This document shows positions 47,201 to 59,200 of a stretch of 64,000 nucleotides of DNA, one piece after another (positions within the stretch are counted from its first letter, which is position 1; each line of letters opens with the position of its first letter). Location: NCBI RefSeq assembly GCF_000327385.1, contig NW_008708987.1, positions 2,185,971-2,249,970 of the forward strand, in the 5' to 3' direction. The notes beneath the pieces were generated by a model that saw nothing but the letters and a program-made list of their open reading frames with translations, had not been told where the DNA came from and made no database searches. Made by a program: the position numbers and the translations under genes. The DNA is from Lottia gigantea (lineage: Eukaryota > Mollusca > Gastropoda > Lottiidae).

Positions 47201-50200
47201 CAGTACCCAGTGTACATCTGTGGATTTATAATCAGTTACACGGTCGACCTACGACGTCTCTACCCTATATACCTTTCGTCACTGATAGAATTAAAAACAT
47301 TATTTCTGTATGTAGTCTCTATCTTCCAGTTTCTATATTCATTAATGTATTTAATTTGTATTTTAAGTTTGATTATTTGTATTTTAGGTTTGATTATTTG
47401 TATTTTATGTTGCTATATAAGGATAGGTATATACTAAGATTTGTTATCAAGTTTTACTGTAAATGATATATTCTCTGTAGCTTATTAAACTAAGATCTTA
47501 TTCTTGAAAAATTACCTAAAGAAAATAAATGATTCCTTTATTCATTCATTCTATTCCAGCTGTATGCTCTAATGATATAATCTTCTGATTGACGCAATCA
47601 AATTTTATATACAGTGTCTAAAATTCTCAAATTTCTCATATTTGATTTCTGATTAAAGACATAATAGACATAGCTTGCTCTCCCTAACGTGTTATTATGA
47701 ATTGTTTTTCTTCTAGTTGTATGCTATAATGTTAAATAGAGACATATCAACTGAACAAGCTATAGAAAAAAGTTTACGTAGGATTGCCCCTGCAGGTAAC
47801 TTTTCTATTCTTACAATGGGTAGGGTCTCTGTTCTCTCTGAAGGGACTATAAAACATAGTACAGGCTGATTAAGAGAAAACAATTTAAAAAGGGACCTTC
47901 TTCGTTCAGTGGTTGATAAATTGAACTTTACTGATTATTTTGTATTTTTTAGGTCACAGAGCGCCGACAGCTGAAGTTTCCTTGTCTCACAGTTTTCAAT
48001 TACATCCAGTTACTAATATTGCTGAAAAACTGGTTCTTACTATGACTGAATTAGGTACAAAATTCATTTCAATTACATTTCATAATAAATATACTGAATA
48101 CATCGAGACAGGTCTTCCTTGGCTCAACATTTTTATCAATAGTCAATGCTGTTTTGTAGTGATTGAGTATAGAGTTTTCCCGGATTATCTGTACTGATTT
48201 ACGTCTATGTCGATTGGAATATCATTTTAAAGGGAGGATCCTCACTATGAGCTCAATCAAACCTCTCAACATTCATTTTTCACAGATTATCCATGTTTAC
48301 ATTTAGGTTGACTGGAATAATGAGATATGTTATTTAAGTTCACCAGACTTTCACACACTGACTTTAATTAGAACCCATAATCATCATTTATTCTCGAAGC
48401 AAATCATCATATAAAGTTCCCAATGCTGTAACTAACTGACTGCTGCTGTGCATTTGTTTTTATTTTGAATTTTAAAAAGCAGACTAAAATTTGGTTCAGA
48501 AATATAAATTTCACTTTATTTCATTCCTAGGTATAATATCTCGAGATTTAGAATATCTACCAGTAGGAATTGTTCTACCATTAAGAGAAGCTATTTTAAA
48601 CTGTCGTTGTAACCCTCCTTCTGATTGGCCAGAAAAAGCCTACAGTTTGATTGGTAAGTGGAAGTTTTTTTTTGAAAAGAATATATTCCATTATTTCATT
48701 TCTACAATTTCAGAAAAATTCTAAAAAAAATATTGAATGTGAATTATTTGATGGATTCATTGTTCTGTTATAAATATATAAACTTTAATATAACTGTTTT
48801 GGGTAATTCATGTAAACAACTTCACGTAAAAGCCTTAAAATATATTTGACTCTATTGTAGGTCGTGAAGATTTAAAATATATTTGATTCTATCGTAGGTC
48901 GTGAAGATTTAAAATATATTTGATTCTATTGTAGGTCGTGAAGATTTAAAATATATTTGATTCTATTGTAGGTCGTGAAGATTTAAAATATATTTGATTC
49001 TATCGTAGGTCGTGAAGATTTAAAATATATTTGACTCTATTGTAGGTCGTGAAGATTTAAAATATATTTGATTCTATTGTAGGTCGTGAAGATTTAAAAT
49101 ATATTTGATTCTATTGTAGGTCGTGAAGATTTAAAAACATCATTAGTTATAAAACGTAAACATATAGCCAACACGGAAAATAACAACTCTACTGATACTA
49201 TGACTAGTAAAGATGAGGTTGACGGAATGGAGAGTTTAGACTTTGAGGTAATTTTAGTGTCTAAGACTATGACATTGCAGTTTTGAATGTAGATTGTGCT
49301 GTCAATGTATAGCTAATTGTTTTCTCCAGGACAATTTTTGATGCTCATGATATGTAGACAGTCGGTTAGAGCATTAGATGTTGATGTCATTCGCTTCGTT
49401 TCTTCGAGCAAATAGTGGTTGTGGTTTCTAATCTTGGTAAGCATATGAAGTATGGCATCTTTCTTCATTATTTCTGGTTATCCAGCTGTAAATGATCAAG
49501 CGGTCTGTATTTTTATTTTGATATTTGTTTTCATTTCAGCTTTTAAAGCTACGATTCAGTGAAGATCTGCGTATCCAGGAAGTACGCAGATTACTCCAGT
49601 CTTCTCAGCCAGCTAAAATATCATTGGTTCAAAAACCAGAAGTAAGGTAAGTAGACATCCCTGCCCTGCCCTGTCCTGCCCTGCCCTGCCCTGCCCTGCC
49701 CTGCCCTGCCCTGCCCTGCCCTGCCCTGCCCTGCCCTGCCCTGCCCTGCCCTGCCCTGCCCTGCCCTGCCCTGCCCTGCCCTGCCCAGCAAAACAGTCAA
49801 AAACACCCCTTAACTATAAACACAGAACACTTTCACATAAATGCAAAAAATACACATAATAAGGGTCATTAATTGAGGTAGGATCTCTAGTTAAGAGTCT
49901 TGTCCAAGTTTGACCCATCTGTTTGTATTTTTCAGTGATCATGATTTTATAGAAGAGAAAGAGAAACACCTGTATTGTATCTGTATCAGAACTATGGCTC
50001 TACCTATTGGAAGGTAAGAACTGGAAATTGAATTTGAATTTGAAAGATAGACATCCTTTAATTCTCATTCCTGTTTATACATTAACAACTGAAACATGTT
50101 GTGGATATTAAACCTTCATCTAGTGCAAAATAATTTAATCAGGTTCAAGGGAGATCACTCTTACTACATTATTAAATTTTCAGACCACAATGGTTGTAGA

Positions 50201-53200
50201 TATTTGTATTAAATTAATTTTATGTCAGACTTTTGTTTGTAGGAGAACAGGCAATACCATGCAGTCTGGAATGAGGGACATTTTTTCAGAATAGTTATTT
50301 GTAATGCCCCCAATAAGTGTATTGTGTATTTTACAGGGGAATGCTGACACTATGTACCTATCACCCACTACCAACTGAAACATTACCTATACCTAAATTA
50401 TGTTTGACTGGTAGGGCCTTACCAAGGTGGGTAAATTTTTATTGAATTAGTCCTGTTTTGCGTTGTGACGGAAGGATGAAAATGAAATGATGATATACGT
50501 CCTACTCTTCTGCTGCACCTGATGGGTAGTGTCAGAACAGCAGCATTAGCCTACTCTCTTTTCATTTCCAACTACTTCTGAGGGATCTTTAATATTCACT
50601 GCCTGAAGCACACAGAGCCTGGGTATATTGTCCTATCCTACTTCTCCCACCTGCATTATTTAACCGGGGAAAATTGGAAAGATCTTCAGGTATTATCTTG
50701 AACTTGCAATGAACCCTGGATTATCAGTTTAGCATGCAGGCATCTTACTCAGAAAACTACCACCAACCCCCACTGTCCCAGCCCTTAAAAATTATTAACT
50801 TTTTCTAGAAATACAACAGTAGAATTGACCCATATTGATACTCCAGCCAAGATGGCCGTTTGGCCTCACTTTCATAATGGTGTAGCAGCAGGCTTGAGAA
50901 TCGCCAACTCGACACAGGTTTGTCAGGGAAATTTTGTTTTATTGTGATACAGGGGGTGAGAGTTCGGTTCGCACTTTAAAACATTGGAAAATTTATTAAT
51001 TTGATATTGAAAGTGTAAATAGATGTTTTGAGTAAGGGCTGTAGCACATTCAGTTAGAGCTTTGAAATCCTTTCATGACCTCATTTGCTTCCTTATGTTG
51101 AACATCTTTCCTCATTTTTCCAGTCTACCCAGCTAAAATGGGTACGAATAATCTGGCAAAGATCAATGCCAAAAGGTTTGGCCAAGCTTGTAGAAATTTT
51201 TCCTATGAACTCGAGTTGTTATTCTTGAAAAAGATAATGGTAGAATAGCAGCTAAACCATAGTTAAATCCATTATTAATCCTGTTTAAGTCTGTTATTGA
51301 TATTATAATTCCAGGTGGATTCAGCGTGGATTATCTATAACAGTCCAGTTGGCAATGATATGGTCAACGAATACGCTGGATTTTTAATGGCGTTGGGATT
51401 AAATGGTCATTTATTAAATCTAGAGACTCTCAATGTACACGATTATCTTTCACTGTAAGTTAAAGCTTTGGATAAATATTAGACATAGGGTGAAGCATTT
51501 AATTGGTTATATATAATATGACCTAGAACATAAGATGCATAGTAATTTCATCAGATCATAAATGGAGAATAGAGTCATTCCACAAAACAAAACATCCAGA
51601 TTTGCATTTAAATGGCATATTGTATGAATGGTTACTAGTCTGAAAAATCTGTGTGTGGAAAATCCCCATAAAACGGGACCTAGTTTTTCTGCCTCGGCTC
51701 TACCTATCAGAGGCTTGAATAAAGCAGATGTTTGGGTCTGTAGATTACATGATAATTATTTCTATTTGTAGGGGCAGTCTATGACAACTATTGGTCTCAT
51801 CTTAGGTTTATCTGCTGCCAAGTAAGTTACTATCATTATTACAGTTGATTTTGAAATCTGTATCCAAGTCAAAATACAGTTTTTATATCAACAAAAAGAC
51901 CCTTGATAAAATAATATTAATTAATTGATGATAGATGGAATCTATTTATTTGATATTATTGTCACTTATTATATTTGTAGACGTGGTACGATGGATTTAG
52001 GAGTAACCAGAATGTTGAGTATCCATCTAACAGCTTTACTGCCCCCAACATCAACAGATCTAAACATTCCCCATGATGTACAGGTTGCTGGTATATTGGG
52101 AGTCGGTCTAGTCTATCAGGGCACGGGTAATCTACACTTTGCTGAAGTTCTACTGGCAGAAATAGGTGAGTAAAATATTAACAGAAGCAAGCGTGGTGGC
52201 ACATGATTTGTTAGATAAATTTGAACCAGAGTTTAAAATGTGGGTTTTTTGGGCAGAGAAAAATAGTAGATGTAGACTGACTTCTAAATGGTAGCGTTTG
52301 GAATAGAATGTTCAGAATCAATCAACTCGGCAACAGTTCTTGCTGCAAATAATATGTCTGCAAATAATATGTTATCTAGCAAATAATATGTTATCTAGCA
52401 AATAATATGTTATCTAGTAAATCTGGGAGACTAAATTCACTTATTAATAAACTGATTGTTTTAATTTCTTACAGGTCGTCCCCCTGGTCCAGAAAATCAG
52501 AACTGTACCGACAGAGAGTCGTATGCTCTTGCGTCTGGGCTAGCTCTGGGATTAGTTATGTTTGGGGTAAGTATAGTTAATATTTGAACCAGGTATTAAG
52601 ATGAATCTTAATCTTATCTTTCTATATGAGGACAGGTAGGACAGGCTGCAACTAATGTGGATATTTTGATAAAACAGTGTTATTAGCCCAGCCTAAAATA
52701 GCAAGAAAATACATATCCAACCATCTGAACTGTAATTTAGGTGACAGGACTTTTCTATGGATTGTTAAAACAACATCCAGGTCTAGCTCGCTGTTTCTCA
52801 AAAGATTTTTTTTTATATAGGGCCCTGGGTCTGTTACACTTATTTATAAATTTATTCTCGAAATAATCAAATGATTTTTTGTTTGTAGAAAGGTAAACAA
52901 GCTATGGGGTTATCAGATAACAGTATGGCCAATATTTTATGTCATTTTATGGTTGGAGGACAGAAACGACCTTTAGTAAGTATCAAATATTGCTGGTTAA
53001 ATCAAGAAAAAAGATAAATAGAAGAAAAGTCATGCAATACCAAGATTTTGAGGATGTCTTGTAGCACAGTTGGTGGACTCTTTGCATGACATTATTTGCT
53101 TGGTTACATTGAACAAATGGTGGTTGTGGGTTCTAATTTGTGAAAGTCTGATGACATTTTTATTGTATGTTTAAAAAATTTTCATGTTTTTATTTCAGCC

Positions 53201-56200
53201 TGGTCCATACAGAGAACGATATAACTCTCCAAGTTATCTGATAAAGGTAAGACCAAATAAACTTTTGACTGGTATTTGCAACAACACTTAGAAGACCATA
53301 TGTATCGAGTTCATGATTGTCATGTTCAATTCGGTTCCACTTAGACAACTAGGCGAGGCTTGCTACTTTGTAGGACATCATGGCATCAAGACCTATACAA
53401 AACAAGTCAGTATGCCAGCCTCAACGGCCATTTTATTGTCTGTTATATCTCTATCTAAAGGGGAGGCTCATTACTTCTTGGACACACTGGCATTAAGACC
53501 TTCACGAAATTAGTCCTAGTATGCCAGCTCTCTCTGCCATTTTTAAATCTGTTATATTGATCTATTACAGGAAGGAGACTGTGTGAATATTGATGTCACG
53601 GCACCAGGTGCTACTCTAGCTTTAGGAATGTTTTTCTTTAACACCAATAACAGGTAGGAAAATAAATTTCTGATGCCTTAGCCAGTGCTTCTGAGAGACA
53701 TCCCTGTGTTGACTTTCAACCCCTAATACCAATAGCTAATATATTTTTATACATTTTGTGCTGTCACAATTGAATTTTGGCCAGATGGTTGTAAGATTTG
53801 AACATCTGATGTGGTAATCAATGCTATCAGTGTCCGCAACAAACATACAAATATGATGATTATTTTACAGTGCTGTAGCCGAATGGTTGAAAGCTCCTGA
53901 TACACAATTCATGTTAAACAATGTACAACCTGATTTCCTTATGTTAAGGGTAAGAGTTGTTTCCTTGATTTACAATTGTGTGTGTGTGCACTGGACCCTT
54001 GACATTGTTATGAGTGATGCATTGGGCAGAAAGGTCTTGTCATTTCCATCTTGAATGGTTCTGGATGGCTAATCAACTCATTTCATGTCTACTTAGTTGA
54101 TTTTATCATCTTGAATGATCCAGGTTGGCTATTTGACTCATATAGATCTTCTTGATTTTGCTGGCTGTAGAACTTTGACTTATTGATTGCCATTAGGGTA
54201 GGACGGGTGTGATTTTGCTGTACAATGCTACCTGTAACAGTTGATTTGGCTGTATTTATACACCATATCCTGTAGCTTCACAATGTCCAATGAGTTTGAT
54301 CCGGGACAAGTTTCTAATTTTATTCACAGTTGTCTATATATTCAATCAGATTATTGTTTTTCCAGACGCTAAGTAGAGGTTTAGTATTATGGGATGCAGT
54401 AGTTCCAACACAAGAATGGGTATCAAGTAATATACCAGAGGTAGATAGAACGTGTGGTAACACACTTGTAAACAGTATATACCTAGCCCTGAAATAAAAA
54501 ATTCTCACACTTTAAGATAGAAGACTTTTTAGATATACATGTCAAATTATTACAAACTTGGTTTAATGCCTTGACAGAATTAGCCACTTTTCTTGTATCA
54601 TAGAAGTTTGTAAATGCAGCAATTATTTGGAATGTATGCTTGTATATTTCTAAGTAATTTTCTAAGCGATTGTCCTAGATTTTTCAGTAATTCTTGATGA
54701 AAATTAGTAAAAGATGTTAATTTATGGTTAAAATGTCCTGTTAGGAACTTCTAGAATCAACAACTCTGCTATTTATCCAGTTTGTTAGGAAGACAATGAA
54801 TTTTTATTAATTACAGATTGTATCTAAATATGCGTTTAAAGAAAATGTAGAGATAAATTATGATGTTAATATAGATTATGAAACTATGAGGTTAGTTAAT
54901 ATATTTATTATTACCATTATAAACCTTGAGACTAAAGAAGATAAACTTTAATTTAAGGTCCACTCCATGACAGTGTGGCTCTAGAATATCTGAAATCAGT
55001 CTGTGATTGGTATGTCATTCCTACCAGTCCATACAGCTAATAACATTATATTGTAAATGGCAATGTGGACAATCTTGCTTAGCAACCGCTGATCTTATTT
55101 TTGCAAGAGGAGAAAGGAACATGTCAAAGTGTTGATAAAACTTTAACCAGTGATTGTTGTTCCATAAAACTGTGTCTTTACATCATACTTACATGACCAA
55201 ATTTTATTGAAATTCTATTAAAGCTCTTTGTATATTCTGTCAGTTGATATACCATCTGAAAATCTTGCTACCTTCCATTGAAAGAATTTTAATTTCTTGT
55301 TCTTACAGTCAAGCCTATTGTAGTCTTATTACTGGTGCCTTTATGGTTCTGGGGTTAAAGTTCGCTGGTTCAGCCAATCAAATGGCGTTTGATTTAATGG
55401 TAGGTCTATAATATTTTTACAAAGATGCTATATTCAAGGGTCCCTTCCATCAAGCCACTAGATCTTTAGTCATTTTGCTCAGTTTTTCAATACCTATTAA
55501 GAGTTAGGTTGATTAGAATATTGAGGAACGATGACTTATTCACCATTTTTTATCACGATTTTTACATGCCAAACAAGATGGGAATCAGACCATCTTAATG
55601 CAACAAAACTAAGATATTGCTATCATAAACGTTTCATATTATCAGCAGCTTTTACGATAGCAACATCGTTAAATACTTACTTTTAATGAAATTGCAAGAG
55701 CCATAGATGTTTGATTGAAAATTGGAACATTGCTAATTGATGCAGACTTTCTTATACATAAAAAAATTAAAAAAAACATCTTTACAATCCGTTTTATTTC
55801 ACAGTAGTAATAAATTGTTGTCATGAGAGGTTAGAAACATATCTAAAATTATTATATTAAATTATTGTAGATGGAGCAAATGAAGTTATGTTTAAGATTA
55901 ATCTCCGTTCCAGCTCTTGTAGAAATGGCGGGAAAATCTCTCGTAGAAAATTGTTTATGCTCCATCTTGCTGTCATTGTCCATGGTAAGTATGACTGAAA
56001 TTATTAACCACAAAATAAAATTCCTCAATGTTTGATATGTATTGATTGTACAAGAAAAGAAAAAAGAAGTAACCACTTCACAAGGATAGCAATGTATGAT
56101 CATGTCAATAGGTAAAGATTTTTCTGTGATAACAGCTGGGTTGACTGGGATAATTAGGAAATATCACTTATTCAATATCACCAACCTTTCATACGATGAC

Positions 56201-59200
56201 CGAGATTAGAACCCCCAGACTACCATGGTTTGATGTAACCAAATTAAGTCATTCAAGTGTTCTGACTTGCTGGACTACAGCCAGTTCTGTAGTTAAGTAT
56301 ATTATAAGAAAATTTTCTGTCCACATGAACAAATGTATATCACAGATGAGTTAATTAAAGATTGAAGGGTGTCAAATTCTGTGATTTCTTTCTGTGTATT
56401 ATTTAGGTAATGTGTGGTACAGGAGATTTACGTGTATTGAGATTATGTCGTATGCTACGGAAACGTGTTGGTTTACAGCACGTCTACACTACGTATGGTT
56501 CTCATATGGCTATTTCCATGGCAACAGGATTGTTATTTCTAGGTGGTGGAAAGTAAGTTTTTGAATATTTAAGTCAAGTCAAGAATACTGTTACTATTTT
56601 GATTAGATGGTCATTATATATGGTGGAGTAAAGGTATTAACTCACATCAGAGTCTGATGTATTGTGCCAGCACTAATGAGGACATCTTTGTATTTATCTG
56701 CTGAGTCAATCTTTTTGTAGAAATTAAGGAACTGTTTATATTTATGTGGACAAATTTAATTATTTTAACAGAAAGATGAGAATTTTGTGGAATTTAGACT
56801 CTTCTATATTTTTCAGGTATTCTCTAAAAACAACGCCAGATGCTATAGGAGTTATGTTGTGTGCTTTTTACCCACGATTCCCTACTCATAGTAATGATAA
56901 TAGGTTGGTTAGTTTCTTTATTTTACTTCAACAGAGATTGTAAAAAGGATTTCCAAACTTTTTATGTTTATTTTGGGGCATTGATAGAATTGATTTGCAT
57001 TATTCCAATTTTCAATCAAACATCTTTGAATTCAATTAAACTAAAAATATCTGTTTTGTGATGTAGCTATAAGATATGCCCTGACATATCCCTGTCCCTG
57101 ATACATATAACAGAAATTATTTAAACTTCTTTACAATCACTTTAAGCTTAATGTCCCAACTCAGATAAAACTGCATCATGAGAGTTAATCTAACTATTGT
57201 ATTTGCAGGTATCATCTACAAGCATTCCGTCATCTATATGTATTAGCAGCTGAACCAAGGTTAATTTTACCACGAGATGTTGATACCGGTCTGACTACCT
57301 ACGTACCAGTACAAATTAAGTTTAAACCTTCACCATGTTATAAAACTACAGAATTAACATATGATACTTACGCACCCTGTTTATTACCTGAATTACATCT
57401 TCTAGAACAGGTAGGTGATTTCCCTTTTTATATATACAATCATGAAATGAGGTATGGTTTTGTTGTCACCTATCTCCTTCGGTCCATCTATTCATCCGTC
57501 TAACCATCCACAATTGCATATAAACTTTTAAAAGAATTTGCAAACTTAAATAACTAATATAGAAATAACCAGAAAATTATGGAATCATTTAGATCAAAAA
57601 TTTCAAATCAAAATCAGGACACTGTCCTTCAAACCAACCTTGTGTGTTTTCGTTATAATAAGTGCACTTTTTATCATCATGTTTTTAAGACAAAGAGGGA
57701 AACCTGAAAAAACCTGCAAGTTTTTGATTATTAAGCTGTGTCTAATTAGTTTATTGATATCATTAATAATATTATATCTGTTACAGGTGAATATACTAGG
57801 ACCCAGATATTGGCCTGTTTTATTCCATGTTGATAAAAACTGGTCCATTCTCAAGTAAGTTTCAAACTGTTTGTCAGATTATTTAATCTTATATATTTGA
57901 AAGAAAAGAAAAGAAAAAAAAAAAAACATTATTTAAAGGATAACAACTGAGGTTCACTAGGGATCTTTTCTACCTCTTATACTTGATCTTTCACAGTTTA
58001 TCTGTCTAGTCTTATGGCTGGTTCAACTGGAATTATGAAGAAAGAAGACCTCATCTAGACCACCAGAACTTTAAACACTGACTGGTTATTCTGATGAAAA
58101 TATATCATTTCACAATAACACCACTTTTTTTTTTTGATTTGTAGATCATTATTGGAAAACAACCAAATATTATCAGTAAAACAGAGAGCTGGGCATCTTT
58201 CATATGTTGAAGACCCACAGGTGAGTTTTAGTTTAACCAATGTACATAGTTATGTGAACTCTCAAAATACGAGTTAACAAAGCCAGTTGTAGAATCTTTT
58301 CAGATGGAATAACTCAGTGGTTAGTAAGTTGGATTGTTGTTGGCTAGAGACTTAGGGTTTGAATCTTTCTCAAGGTTAAAATTCTGATACCACTGCCAGT
58401 GCTTCTGAATGTCAGCCAAGTGTCAACTGTTAACCCCACCACCAAATGACCTTTGGGTTATAGGATTACAGACAGTACTGTAGTTTTCTATCCTACTGAG
58501 AGTTACTGAATAACTAAAAGAATATACCGGTACTAAGATGTTTTTCAACCCTTTACAAATCTAAATGTAATATTTCTGTTGTGTATTTTAGGGTTATAGA
58601 AGTATTTTAGCGAAATCCTTGACATCTGATCATTCCAACCATGGTGTAACAGACGTAAGTTGACAAAATTTTGGTCTATACAACTGCAAGTAAATGTGAA
58701 AATCATATAACCTGTTATACAGCTCCCATAAAGATAGCCTTGATATATTAGAAGGCCTGTATTTTGCTTCCATCAGTTCTGTCTAACAATTATTTACGAA
58801 GTTTTCTTGTTTGAAAGTCATATGACACCTGTAAGCAATCTTTTATCTTCCTTGTAAGAGTAGAATGCCTTGTTAGATAGCACAATTTTTGGCTCTTAAC
58901 AACATTTTACTTTGAAAATGTAATAAATTATACTGAAAGTGATTAATTAGTGTTTATTTACAGCCAGAAGTTATAAAATCTTTCACCTCAGATAATAGAA
59001 TAACAACATTATCTGAAATATTCCTGACTCCTAAACATTCTCAGGTAAATATTTTCACCATTCTTATCACTTTTGCGATTTTGAAGTCATTTAATGCTTA
59101 ATTTAGTGGAATTGCAAAAACCACAGACATCTGAAAAATGGAAGGGTGCAAATTGGTGGATTATCAGTGTCCCTGATACACTTGAAAGTTGTAGACCTCT

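Noticed and set aside
49621-49806. Minus-strand frame of repeating GRAGQ
   Set aside because: A translation of the CCCTG microsatellite inside an ANAPC1 intron.
57640-57858. Plus-strand hydrophobic frame preceding ANAPC1 exon 45
   Set aside because: Intron sequence read into the true exon (57787-57854); no independent start or family match.
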